From positions 1 to 38,638 of IMG/VR virus record IMGVR_UViG_3300003890_000037: a DNA stretch of 38,638 nucleotides; one strand, given 5' to 3'. Every line of letters begins with the position of its first letter. Position 1 is the stretch's first letter. This stretch comes from a virus. Below, one piece after another: positions 31,632 to 38,538 of the stretch. Made by a program: the position numbers and the translations under genes. The notes under the pieces were generated by a model, which had not been told where the DNA came from, did no database searches, and worked only from the letters and a program-made list of their open reading frames with translations.

Positions 31632-31832
31632 ATGCCATTAAAAAAAGGTCGGTCTCGAAAAGTCATTAGTGCCAATATCTCGGAACTGGTTCGTTCCGGG
31701 TATCCCAAAAAGCAGGCTATTGCAATCTCTCTTTCTAAAGCAAGAGAGGAGGGAGCTTCGGATACGGGACCTAAACCAAGTAGGAGTAGTCATAAAAGGA
31801 TCAGCCTTAGTCGTCGGCGAAAGGGGGACTAG
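31632..31832 (+). CDS. Small basic phage protein
   Basis: 66 residues. The first 40 (MPLKKGRS-KVIS-NISEL, PKKQAIAISLSKA) follow a pattern seen in many phage genomes in this position; the C-terminus is Arg/Ser-rich. Starts directly after the previous TAA. Nucleic-acid binding is plausible from charge; not demonstrated. Confidence 0.7.
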   Translation: MPLKKGRSRKVISANISELVRSGYPKKQAIAISLSKAREEGASDTGPKPSRSSHKRISLSRRRKGD

Positions 31833-31833
31833 C

Positions 31834-32175
31834 ATGCCATCTGGAGGAAAGAAACATGATCAAGAAAAACCACGAATGGAACTCATATCGTCCAAGGCGC
31901 TTATTGAGCTTGCTAAAGTCCTTACATTTGGCGCTAAAAAGTACGAAAGTCACAACTGGCGAAAAGGTATTTCTTATTCAAGGATTATTGGTGCTTGTTA
32001 TCGACACCTTGCCGCTTATAACGATGGCGAAGACAAAGACCCGGAAACGGGGTTGAGTCATATAGCTCATCTTCTTTGTGAAGCCATGTTTCTTTTAGAG
32101 TATGAAGCAACACATCCTGAGATGGATGATCGCTATCGACCAGAGGTCGGAGCTACGGGTAAGGGAGAACAATAA
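31834..32175 (+). CDS. dATP/dGTP diphosphohydrolase-like protein (DUF5664, MazG/MazZ-related)
   Basis: 113 residues from ATG 31834. The family pattern is clear: KHDQEKPRMELIS, ALIELAKVLTFGAKKY, NWRKGI, RHLAAYNDGEDKDPETG and LSHIAHLLCEAMFL, with the acidic and His residues expected to bind Mg-dNTP. Relatives of the MazZ type hydrolyse dGTP/dATP analogues in phages with 2-aminoadenine DNA; others simply adjust dNTP pools. No PurZ homologue is visible here, so a standard pool role is more likely. Confidence 0.75.
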   Translation: MPSGGKKHDQEKPRMELISSKALIELAKVLTFGAKKYESHNWRKGISYSRIIGACYRHLAAYNDGEDKDPETGLSHIAHLLCEAMFLLEYEATHPEMDDRYRPEVGATGKGEQ

Positions 32176-32639
32176 TGAATAAATTGGCTGACAAAGCACT
32201 TTGTGAAAGCTTTCCTATTCTTTATAGACAACGTGACCTCTCGATGCAAGAGACTTGCATGTGTTGGGGGTTTGAGTGTGGTGATGGTTGGTATGACATA
32301 CTTTATGATCTATCCAGCAAGATCGAAGCCTTAAATAAAACACTACCAGACGGTGCAAGAGTTGAGGCCAGCCAGGTAAAAGAGAAGTATGGTACTCTGC
32401 GCTTTTATACAGACGAGTATGGTTTAACTGAAGAACAAAGTAAACAAGTTGCTGTCTGGATTAGGGAAGCTGAGGCTAAGTCTGAGGTTACTTGTGAACA
32501 CTGTGCTGCGCCCGGTGTCTTGCTTAGTGCCGGTTGGTGCATGGTTCGCTGTGCAAAGTGCGCGAAGCCTGAGCGTCTCCTAGCGGAGATCGAGTATTTG
32601 CGTAAGGAACTTAGCAGGGTTGGTGAGGATGAAGAGTAA
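32175..32639 (+). CDS. Phage protein with zinc-binding Cys pairs
   Basis: 154 residues, TAATG overlap with the previous gene. CMCWGFECGDGWYDILYDL and VKEKYGTLRFY recur in uncharacterised phage proteins. A Cys cluster follows (CEHC near residue 107 and CAKC near 126), consistent with a zinc ribbon, then a helical tail. Function unknown; probably nucleic-acid related. Confidence 0.65.
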   Translation: MNKLADKALCESFPILYRQRDLSMQETCMCWGFECGDGWYDILYDLSSKIEALNKTLPDGARVEASQVKEKYGTLRFYTDEYGLTEEQSKQVAVWIREAEAKSEVTCEHCAAPGVLLSAGWCMVRCAKCAKPERLLAEIEYLRKELSRVGEDEE

Positions 32640-33135
32640 GTCACAAAAACGACTCATTATTTGTGACATTGATGGCACAATTGCGGACATTCGTCCGCGC
32701 TTAGCTAAAGCTGGGCCAGAGCCTAAGCGCCGCAACAAGCGCGCCTTTCAGTTCTGGCTAGATAGGATTCAAAATGAAAAAACGCTCGCTCGTGACAATG
32801 TTCTTGAACCTGTGCGACAGATGCTTGAGGGCCTACTTAGTAAATCTGGAACCACTGAAGCTTTCTATCTCACCGGTCGTTCAGAAAGATTTCGAAAAGT
32901 TACGAGTCGCTGGCTTAAAAAGTTTAGGCTACCTAAGTTACCGCTGCTCATGCGTCCCGAAAAAGACTGGAGAGCGGCGGCAGCGTTCAAACAAGAAATC
33001 ATCAGAAAGCTCGTCCAAGAAATCCAGCCCCAAGAAGTCATCTGTTTAGATGACGACGGCGGAGGAGACTGCTCTCGCATGTATCTTAAAAATGGCTGGG
33101 TTCACATTCACATTAAGACTCCGGAGGCTGCATGA
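32629..33135 (+). CDS. HAD-superfamily phosphatase, polynucleotide 3'-phosphatase-like
   Basis: 168 residues from ATG 32629 (site AGCAGGG). HAD motifs: ICDIDGTIAD (nucleophile Asp13, Asp15), YLTGRSERFR (Thr/Arg of motif II) and VICLDDDGGGD (motif IV). This resembles the phosphatase half of phage T4 polynucleotide kinase, without a kinase domain. It could repair 3'-phosphate ends or dephosphorylate nucleotides. It overlaps the next short gene by an ATGA. Confidence 0.75.
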   Translation: MKSKSQKRLIICDIDGTIADIRPRLAKAGPEPKRRNKRAFQFWLDRIQNEKTLARDNVLEPVRQMLEGLLSKSGTTEAFYLTGRSERFRKVTSRWLKKFRLPKLPLLMRPEKDWRAAAAFKQEIIRKLVQEIQPQEVICLDDDGGGDCSRMYLKNGWVHIHIKTPEAA

Positions 33136-33197
33136 CTAAGTTACAAGAACTGTGCGGTGAATTGTTAGCGCGAGTAGCTCTTGAAGCCGTGGAGTAA
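33132..33197 (+). CDS. 21-residue coupled peptide
   Basis: ATGA overlap with the HAD stop and a GGAGG site four to five bases upstream, an arrangement that strongly supports translation. The peptide (MTKLQELCGELL then ARVALEAVE) would be one amphipathic helix. Function unknown; it might be a leader or a small regulator. Confidence 0.45.
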   Translation: MTKLQELCGELLARVALEAVE

Positions 33198-33216
33198 ATT
33201 TTAGGGGAGAAAAGAC

Positions 33217-33477
33217 GTGAAGCTAAAGCTAAAAGATCTTGAGCGCGTGTTCTACAAGATGGTTGAAGAGAAAGCGGACCTCATTGAAGTCTCAATCGAG
33301 GGAGTTGGCGTCAGCGAACTAGTGTTCGCCTTCCGAAACGACAAGATCGACCAGTGCTACATCAAGGTCCGCGACATGCTCAATGAAAAGAATGAGATCA
33401 AATGGGCAAAAGAGGGAAAGCTATTGCTAGAGGACGAGAAGCCAGGTAAGAAATCTGCCGAGGAGAAAAAGCCATGA
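33217..33477 (+). CDS. Small hypothetical protein (GTG start)
   Basis: 86 residues starting GTG after AGGGGAG. Compact alpha/beta composition (LIEVSIEGVGVSELVFAF) with a Lys/Glu-rich tail. The stop overlaps a 12-codon frame by ATGA (33474-33512) that has a GAGGAG site. End of the early operon; the convergent leftward cluster begins three bases further on. Confidence 0.6.
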   Translation: MKLKLKDLERVFYKMVEEKADLIEVSIEGVGVSELVFAFRNDKIDQCYIKVRDMLNEKNEIKWAKEGKLLLEDEKPGKKSAEEKKP

Positions 33478-33514
33478 GCGAGCTTAAAAAGGCGTCCGGG
33501 ATATCCGGGTAGAT

Positions 33515-33796
33515 TCACTTTCTCCTAGTCAATTTTTGCAGAATCTCTTCCGGCGTACCGGCAACGAAATAAACATCAGGAGAGCCCGAGGGCACATCAG
33601 TAATAGAATAAACGTCTTTATCTCGGGCTAATTGGGCTATGTTGTAACCAATGTGTACGGCTTCATAGAGGGTTTCATCTTCGGAAATGTAGTTTAGGCA
33701 GACGTCTGCGAGAGCGTCCGCCATGACTTCCGGGTTTTTCTCAAAAGCTTCACTTACTGCGTCATTGAGTTTCGTGCTGTGTTTTATTTTTTTCAC
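33515..33796 (-). CDS. Hypothetical acidic protein
   Basis: 93 residues, last gene of the leftward accessory cluster. Helical first half (NDAVSEAFEKNPEVMADAL), beta-like second half (SPDVYFVAGTPEEIL). ATG follows AAGGAG. No family recognised. Confidence 0.6.
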   Translation of the reverse strand: MKKIKHSTKLNDAVSEAFEKNPEVMADALADVCLNYISEDETLYEAVHIGYNIAQLARDKDVYSITDVPSGSPDVYFVAGTPEEILQKLTRRK

Positions 33797-33830
33797 TGGG
33801 ATCTCCTTCTTGTTATATATAATATACCTA

Positions 33831-34076
33831 TCAATGCGGTTTGATCAAGTCAAATTCATCGTCGTCCCCGTTCATTACTGCTGCCTCAAGTTCCTCTAGT
33901 TCAGAGATCAGTTGTTCTACTCGCTCAATGGCAACATTTAGTTTTTTATGCTGAAACTTGTTTGGGGCGCTTGCCCGATTCATGTACTGATGCAGGTGGT
34001 TCGCCTTCTCTATGAACTCGCTTACAAGGTTTGGCGAAAGTTCCAGCGATGCGAGCGACACAGGTGTTCTAATCAT
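33831..34076 (-). CDS. Small coiled-coil protein coupled to UDG
   Basis: 81 residues from ATG 34076, which overlaps the UDG stop (TTATGA) and has GGAGG four bases upstream. Mostly helical with a heptad stretch (LNVAIERVEQLISELEELEA) and an acidic end. Function unknown. Confidence 0.55.
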   Translation of the reverse strand: MIRTPVSLASLELSPNLVSEFIEKANHLHQYMNRASAPNKFQHKKLNVAIERVEQLISELEELEAAVMNGDDDEFDLIKPH

Positions 34077-34711
34077 AAGTCCTCCCATTTGATCGGCACT
34101 TGCCCGGACTTCTCAAGAAACTCATTCGCCTTCTTAAAGTGCCCACACCCAAAGAAGCCCCGTCTAGCTGAGAGCGGCGAAGGATGGGCGGCTTCGAGCT
34201 TGCAATGTTGCGACTGAATCAGATCTCCCTTGCGCCGTGCGAAGTTCCCCCATAACATGAAAACCCTAGGCCGACTATCCTTACCTAGCTCATTGATGAT
34301 CTTGTCTGTAAAGGTTTGCCATCCTAAGGCATGATGGGAGAGCGGCAAGTTTGGTGTCACTGTCAGGATTGAATTTAATAGTAGCACTCCTTGTTTGGCC
34401 CAACCTTCAAGATCACCATGCGCGGGCATCCGGACCTTGCAGGACTCTTCTATTTCAGTATAGATGTTAACTAACGAGGGAGACAAGGGCTGGCCGCGCG
34501 GTACCGAGAAGGCCAATCCATTTGCCTGCCCCTGTCTAACATAGGGATCCTGTCCTAGGATGATCACCTTTGCTTTGTCAAGCGGTGTTAGCATGAGAGC
34601 CCTAAAGATGTCAGGACTTGGGGGATAGTGGGGCCAGCGAAGTGCCGCTTGGATATCCGCGAAGTAGTCCTTGCCTGATTCCTCTTTCAATATATCTGAC
34701 CAGGTTTTCAT
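34073..34711 (-). CDS. ung: Uracil-DNA glycosylase, family 1
   Basis: 212 residues, close to bacterial UDGs. Catalytic Asp55 in GQDPYV (53-58; family usually GQDPYH), uracil-binding Asn113 in LLLNSILTV, and His176 in HPSPLS, with the LGW and FMLWG strands. It removes uracil from DNA. The change of His to Val at the end of the water-activating motif is a visible oddity; the main catalytic residues remain. It forms a unit with the small gene downstream. Confidence 0.9.
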   Translation of the reverse strand: MKTWSDILKEESGKDYFADIQAALRWPHYPPSPDIFRALMLTPLDKAKVIILGQDPYVRQGQANGLAFSVPRGQPLSPSLVNIYTEIEESCKVRMPAHGDLEGWAKQGVLLLNSILTVTPNLPLSHHALGWQTFTDKIINELGKDSRPRVFMLWGNFARRKGDLIQSQHCKLEAAHPSPLSARRGFFGCGHFKKANEFLEKSGQVPIKWEDL

Positions 34712-34791
34712 GCCTTCCGCTCGGTACCCTTATATCCTATAAGTTATAACGGAGTGTTGAAGTAATAACTTAAAGGTTGTAACAAGGGGGG

Positions 34792-35073
34792 TTATTGACA
34801 TGCTCCTTTGTAGTCACCATGGGCCAAATGAGCAGCCAGCTTAGCAACTGGGATCTTGAGCGTTCGTTGTTTCGAGCCTGGCTTATGACATACAATTATA
34901 ATAGGCGGCTTCGGGCTCGGACTTGGCTTGGGACTTGGACTTGGCTTGGGACTCGGGCTTGGCTCGACTGTTGGTGTCGGAGTGGGTTTAGTGTAAGGCG
35001 GCGTGGGGCGCGAGGTAGTTTTGCCACATGCATTTATTGTTAGAAGCACGACGACGACGATCATATGAAACAT
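34792..35073 (-). CDS. Proline-rich lipoprotein with C-terminal CH/HLAHGD motif
   Basis: 93 residues. A short signal peptide ends in a lipobox (TINAC, Cys16). Residues 30-57 are tandem PSPKPSPSPK repeats, then a compact tail: Cys62-His63, HLAHGD (82-87) and Cys92. The CH...AHLAHGD..G.C pattern occurs in secreted bacterial proteins; a metal or disulfide-stabilised fold is likely. A rigid Pro-rich stalk from the outer membrane fits superinfection exclusion or a spanin-like role. SD AGGGAG. Confidence 0.7.
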   Translation of the reverse strand: MFHMIVVVVLLTINACGKTTSRPTPPYTKPTPTPTVEPSPSPKPSPSPKPSPSPKPPIIIVCHKPGSKQRTLKIPVAKLAAHLAHGDYKGACQ

Positions 35074-35074
35074 G

Positions 35075-35278
35075 TTAGTCTCCCTTATTCCTTTCTAAAT
35101 GACTGGAAAACCGCCCCGTTGCTCGGGTCCAGCGGTCAAATTTCACTAGCTCCTCTTCCTTCTGAGACTGGAACACGAACTGTCGCTGAACTTTTGGAAA
35201 GCAGCGGTCGCAATAAGTATGCCACGTCAGTTTCCGCGATCTAGTGCAGCCTCGCATCTTGCAGTTTGCATCTGTCAT
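35075..35278 (-). CDS. Small zinc-finger-like protein
   Basis: 67 residues from ATG 35278 (site GGAGGAAT), coupled by ATGA to the upstream gene. Cys6, Cys11, Cys28 and Cys31 (CKMRGC and YCDRC) can form a zinc site; the rest is basic with aromatic residues. Longer frame starts lack ribosome sites. Likely DNA or RNA binding. Confidence 0.55.
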   Translation of the reverse strand: MTDANCKMRGCTRSRKLTWHTYCDRCFPKVQRQFVFQSQKEEELVKFDRWTRATGRFSSHLERNKGD

Positions 35279-35580
35279 CGAATTCCTCCGCTGAAGACGA
35301 CTGCTCCCCCCGCCAACCCGACTGCAAGACCGAGTACCGCATAATGGTACCACGGGATCAGCGGTTGATTCGCGGAAAGGCGGTCAATTTCCTGCGTCTG
35401 GTCTTGGATAACCTGAAAGAGTAGCTTTCGCTCGTCCTCCAGTAGTTTAACATAGCGGTCGCACTTGTCAAGGATGGTCTCGCAGTTAATGAGGATCGGG
35501 CTTTCCGCTCTCAACTGGCCGCCACTGGCGAGGAGTATTATGATAATCATGACCAGCTTGTTTAGTTTTTTCGTGCACAT
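35275..35580 (-). CDS. Exported protein with coiled coil and C-terminal membrane anchor
   Basis: 101 residues. Signal peptide (KLVMIIIILLASGGQLRA, cleavage before ES), a coiled coil with two Cys (CETILDKCDRYVKLLEDER), then a C-terminal membrane span (YHYAVLGLAVGLAGGAVVF). The body would lie in the periplasm. It overlaps the next upstream gene by 95 bp, as overlapping envelope gene pairs do. A role in lysis or exclusion is possible. Confidence 0.6.
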   Translation of the reverse strand: MCTKKLNKLVMIIIILLASGGQLRAESPILINCETILDKCDRYVKLLEDERKLLFQVIQDQTQEIDRLSANQPLIPWYHYAVLGLAVGLAGGAVVFSGGIR

Positions 35581-35719
35581 TTTTGATCCTTTCGTGTATT
35601 AGCTCTATGTTTTTTGCGGAAATAGCGCGCTTCAAACTGGCGAGTTTCCTCCGAATATAGAACTCGCGCAGTGTTACAATGACAATCGCCACGAGAGCAA
35701 CGATATACTCTAATCGCAT
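35486..35719 (-). CDS. N-terminal membrane span plus coiled coil
   Basis: 77 residues: membrane segment at about 5-20 (YIVALVAIVIVTL), then a strongly basic stretch (REFYIRRKLASLKR) and a helical, His-rich tail. The basic residues after the span favour a cytoplasmic C-terminus, which argues against an i-spanin topology. Partner of the overlapping exported gene. Function unknown. Confidence 0.55.
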   Translation of the reverse strand: MRLEYIVALVAIVIVTLREFYIRRKLASLKRAISAKNIELIHERIKNVHEKTKQAGHDYHNTPRQWRPVESGKPDPH

Positions 35720-35728
35720 GTACTTCTC

Positions 35729-35980
35729 CTATGTTAAGTGAATATCCCGCTTATATGCATAGATGATGGCCGAAGCTTCATCCTGAATTTGCTTCAGCTG
35801 CTCTAAGTATATCGCTTCATCTGCTGGGACGTCACGGACGCCGAGATAACATTCGGGATCGATATAGTTGATCAATGCTTCGAGCAATTCTCTTTCGTCC
35901 GGGGGGACGGGGAGGTCTGCTAGTCGATCGGCTAGTGTTTCCCGGATCGCTTTCCTCGTTCTTAAGATAGATGTATTCAT
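35729..35980 (-). CDS. Hypothetical helical protein
   Basis: 83 residues, ATGA overlap with the upstream gene. Basic N-terminus then acidic helices (RELLEALINYIDPE, YLEQLKQIQDEASAI). No family recognised. One of a run of small genes under a common leftward promoter. Confidence 0.6.
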   Translation of the reverse strand: MNTSILRTRKAIRETLADRLADLPVPPDERELLEALINYIDPECYLGVRDVPADEAIYLEQLKQIQDEASAIIYAYKRDIHLT

Positions 35981-36183
35981 AGGCTGTCCTCCTCTGTCGG
36001 TTTGGGGAGTTCTAAGAAGGTCGCTTCAATACGAACCAGTAAAGCATGCAATACGTCCATAACGTTCTCAATATTGTGATGAATCGTGATTCGTGTCGTA
36101 TAACTTGGCTCACTTCGCACTGTGAGTGTAAAACCATTGTCAACCTGCTCGATTAGTATAGTATAACGTGTGTCGTTCTTCAT
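35977..36183 (-). CDS. Small hypothetical protein
   Basis: 68 residues with an alternating beta-strand start (RYTILIEQVDNGFTLTVRSE) and a helical end; shape similar to the products at 36180 and 36350, suggesting a small family of two-strand/one-helix proteins. ATGA overlaps on both sides. Confidence 0.6.
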   Translation of the reverse strand: MKNDTRYTILIEQVDNGFTLTVRSEPSYTTRITIHHNIENVMDVLHALLVRIEATFLELPKPTEEDSL

Positions 36184-36347
36184 GTGGCCTCCGATCCGTC
36201 AAGGTATTGATCGATCGCTTCCCATGCATCGGCTTCGGTATCATAGAATGAAGTGTGATCCGTCGCACCGAAGTGTACGGAAAACACGGTTGATCCGTTC
36301 ACATCAATCTGGTCGATGACTATTCCGCGATAGACTGTTCGATCCAT
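36180..36347 (-). CDS. 55-residue hypothetical protein
   Basis: Short gene with AAGGAG eight bases before ATG and an ATGA overlap with the next gene. Beta-type start (RTVYRGIVIDQIDVNGSTVF), then an acidic helix (TEADAWEAIDQYLDG). Layout resembles its neighbours. Function unknown. Confidence 0.6.
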   Translation of the reverse strand: MDRTVYRGIVIDQIDVNGSTVFSVHFGATDHTSFYDTEADAWEAIDQYLDGSEAT

Positions 36348-36349
36348 TG

Positions 36350-36523
36350 TTAATCTCCTTTGGTGGGATAGGGCGAATTTACTCGATTGTCAATGAAGTC
36401 CTTTGCATCTTCAATGTGAAGAAAGCAAGCCGAGCCCTTTGACCCGGTCTCCACAATATAGAGAGGCTGATCAGTAACGGAAATCTTATAGCCTCGGTAC
36501 TCAATTGAATGTGACGATGACAT
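36350..36523 (-). CDS. 57-residue hypothetical protein
   Basis: Start ATG 36523 chosen for the AAAGGAG site; upstream in-frame ATG 36556 lacks one. SIEYRGYKISVTDQPLYIVE followed by LHIEDAKDFIDN: a compact beta hairpin plus helix, as seen in small phage DUF proteins. Its stop lies within the ribosome site of the 55-residue gene. Confidence 0.6.
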   Translation of the reverse strand: MSSSHSIEYRGYKISVTDQPLYIVETGSKGSACFLHIEDAKDFIDNRVNSPYPTKGD

Positions 36524-36539
36524 TTTAATGTCTCCTTTG

Positions 36540-36716
36540 TTAAGAGTCAAAGGCAATTTTAAATAAAGTAAAGGTTACAACAAAGCCCAGAATTAAGAGA
36601 AGTTTAAGCCATCGAAGCCAACGTGCCCCGGACTTTGCTATAGTTCTTCCTTGTTCAAAGGCTTTGAACGTATGGAAGTGTTCAGGTTGTGATAAGTCAA
36701 CTAGTCTTACTGGCAT
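36540..36716 (-). CDS. 58-residue protein with C-terminal membrane span
   Basis: ATG with AAGGAG at good spacing. A soluble N-terminal 28 residues, a basic/aromatic stretch (ARWLRWLK) and a membrane segment (LLLILGFVVTFTLF). Tail-anchored small proteins can modulate host envelope functions; no family recognised. Confidence 0.55.
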   Translation of the reverse strand: MPVRLVDLSQPEHFHTFKAFEQGRTIAKSGARWLRWLKLLLILGFVVTFTLFKIAFDS

Positions 36717-36761
36717 ATAGACTCCTTTTCTTCAGTGTGACTTGTCTTAATTGACTTTAGA

Positions 36762-37397
36762 TCAGTCTGTATTGGTGTATGACTTTACACCATGGTATAC
36801 GAGCCCGATACGTGGATTGTCTCCCAAAGCCTGCGCATCGTCCTTTGATGCATCAGCATAACCTGCCGCTTGTAAGGCTTCAAGACTTGAGAATACCCAC
36901 GAATGCCTGTCAACGTTGCGGTCAATCAACTTGTCTTCAGTCCCGCCGTATGAGTATATAACAATGAAGTTTGATGGAATGAGACCCTCAGCGTCGTATT
37001 GTTTAAACAAGGAAACCATCTTGGTATACGTATAGAATTGCACTGTCGGATTAGCACGTATAATTGACAGCCATTTAGTTAGATACTCCTCATTGTAGAA
37101 GTCTCCGCTGTCGTGAATACGCAGTCTCTTAACTTTGCGTCGCTTCAGTTCGGCGTTAATAATGAGCGTGAAACGTGGGGAGAGAGACAGCTTCAATCGC
37201 CGCTCGAATGCGGACGCCACGTGACTGAAGCGGTATGCTCCCATGGTGGCATAGCATCCCTTCGCGCATGCTGCAGCATTCGGGCATGTCTTCATTCCAG
37301 TAGTTGAACTGTATGCGGGAATGCTCCAGTTATACGTCTTCACTCCTGTCATTTTTGCAATCTTAGAATTCTGAGTCAACCAGTTATAGCCTTTCAT
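36762..37397 (-). CDS. GP88-like Cys-rich phage protein
   Basis: 211 residues from ATG 37397 (site GGGAG). A CPNAAACAKGCYATMGAY cluster (Cys38, Cys44, Cys48) resembles the phage GP88 family; the spacing could hold a metal or Fe-S centre. RIHDSGDFYNEEYL and FYTYTK are further family-like motifs that suggest a TIM-barrel-like enzyme. The reaction is unknown. An upstream ATG adds 25 residues but has no ribosome site. Confidence 0.75.
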   Translation of the reverse strand: MKGYNWLTQNSKIAKMTGVKTYNWSIPAYSSTTGMKTCPNAAACAKGCYATMGAYRFSHVASAFERRLKLSLSPRFTLIINAELKRRKVKRLRIHDSGDFYNEEYLTKWLSIIRANPTVQFYTYTKMVSLFKQYDAEGLIPSNFIVIYSYGGTEDKLIDRNVDRHSWVFSSLEALQAAGYADASKDDAQALGDNPRIGLVYHGVKSYTNTD

Positions 37398-37554
37398 GCG
37401 AGTAACTCCCTTGTTTCTTTGTCGTATTGAATCTAACCTCTGCTGCTTGAGGAAGCAAGTGTTTTTCTGCAAGATCCCACACGGCGCGGCGTGCCTTGCG
37501 AATTTCGACGGTATTGTTATCCTTCAATCCTGTCTCCGCTCGGAAAGGTCTCAT
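37384..37554 (-). CDS. 56-residue hypothetical protein
   Basis: Reads through a gap otherwise left empty, ending 14 bp inside the GP88-like gene. Helical middle with EIRKARRAVWDLAEKHLLP, basic C-terminus. The ribosome site (AGGCGG) is weak. It also overlaps the end of the broken frame at 37517 by 38 bp. Confidence 0.45.
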   Translation of the reverse strand: MRPFRAETGLKDNNTVEIRKARRAVWDLAEKHLLPQAAEVRFNTTKKQGSYSHERL

Positions 37555-37752
37555 TTAAGCGCCGCCTGTTTTCAATGTCCGCCGCATAACCAACGTGTAA
37601 CAAGCCCGTTCTCACACACGAACCTAATACAGCCTTGCCTTGCACCCATTGATTTCAGGGGTATTAGGCACGTCGAACGTGAGCATATGCTTGCCAAGGC
37701 TTTCAGGGTTGCGTGAACCCTTCACCGTTACAAGCTTGAATTCGTGCTTCAT
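37517..37752 (-). pseudogene. Frame-broken small gene
   Basis: ATG 37752 has GGAGAAGAAG upstream and encodes 42 residues (HEFKLVTVKGSRNPESLGKH near the start) before TAG 37624. From about 37655 the -1 frame is open for 45 more residues (QWVQGKAVLGSCVRTGLLHV, ending RRRLNETFPSGDRIEG). Joined at TPE, the two parts give one plausible protein of about 80 residues. A sequence error, a recent mutation or a programmed -1 shift would all explain it. Confidence 0.45.
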
Positions 37753-37891
37753 ACTTCTTCTCCTCTATTAATTGAAGGATTAGATAGTGCTCGACCATGA
37801 GGATCCACACTTCAGCGTCGCTCAGATCCTCGGACTTCAGCCAGTCTAGCAGAATGTCGGCAGCGACTTCAAGATCTTTAATCGTCTTCAT
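37703..37891 (-). CDS. 62-residue acidic protein
   Basis: ATG 37891 preceded by AAGGAGG. Helical and acidic (DLEVAADILLDWLKSEDLSDAE). It overlaps the start of the frame-broken gene by 50 bp. The longer frame start lacks a ribosome site. No family recognised. Confidence 0.55.
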   Translation of the reverse strand: MKTIKDLEVAADILLDWLKSEDLSDAEVWILMVEHYLILQLIEEKKYEARIQACNGEGFTQP

Positions 37892-37907
37892 GTTATCCTC
37901 CTTGGGG

Positions 37908-38291
37908 TTAGAAGTCCAATGCAATGCTAAGGATCGTGAACGTTGCAATTCCTAGGCCATCGGCGATTAGATCACCGCGCGAATCTGCTAAGGACGCGCC
38001 CCTAGACCGATCCATACCTTCTTTCACTAGTCCGGCCATTGCAGCGGTGAACACGCCGAACACGCGACAGAACGCGGTATGATCCTGAGCAGGCTCGACG
38101 AGTTGAAATTGCTGTGCAAAAGAAGCGCGCTCATTCGAGCCGCGCACTATCACTTGGCAGAGGCCATAGCTTGCAGCATTGATCGCGAAGGACAGGCTAA
38201 AGTGCGCGATCTTGTCATTCTGTATCTCAGCTTTGCTATTTGTGGGCCATAGCGCTGCAGCGATCGCAGCGACGATTAATAGCTTTTTCAT
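37908..38291 (-). CDS. Exported YfiM-like (DUF2279-type) protein
   Basis: 127 residues. Signal peptide KKLLIVAAIAAALWPTNSKA with cleavage before EI. NDKIAHFSLSFAINAASYG and GLVKEGMDRSR, then GDLIADGLGI, follow the pattern of YfiM/DUF2279 periplasmic or membrane-associated proteins. Two hydrophobic stretches suggest membrane contact. First gene of the leftward accessory cluster (SD AAAAGGAG). An envelope-modifying role is inferred. Confidence 0.65.
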   Translation of the reverse strand: MKKLLIVAAIAAALWPTNSKAEIQNDKIAHFSLSFAINAASYGLCQVIVRGSNERASFAQQFQLVEPAQDHTAFCRVFGVFTAAMAGLVKEGMDRSRGASLADSRGDLIADGLGIATFTILSIALDF

Positions 38292-38401
38292 CGTGGATGC
38301 TCCTTTTGAAGTAGGCCGACCTCTTGATCAGCCTTGATTTTAGAGGATGCAATGTGCGTATGTATAACTGTCACGCAGTTACACCTAGTGACGTGACTGT
38401 T

Positions 38402-38430
38402 ATTATACGATGCATGCGGCGTGCCACAGA
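38402..38430 (-). promoter_or_regulatory. Possible leftward promoter with perfect -10
   Basis: On the minus strand TATAAT lies at 38407-38402, about 110 bases before the YfiM-like ATG. The -35 region at 17-bp spacing (TCTGTG) is poor, so an activator may be needed. Confidence 0.3.
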
Positions 38431-38538
38431 GTTACAGGCTGCAACGTCAGGTACCATGATGACAAAGTTATATACAATATTCTGAATTACTTAATAGTTT
38501 CGATGCTGTTATGATTCTATACAATGTTATTAGCTATA

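Noticed and set aside
31834-32175. Full 2-aminoadenine (Z) DNA pathway
   Set aside because: Only a MazZ-like gene is present; no PurZ or DatZ homologue was found.
35486-35719. Classical i-spanin
   Set aside because: The strongly basic stretch after the membrane span favours a cytoplasmic C-terminus, the opposite of an i-spanin; kept as unknown.
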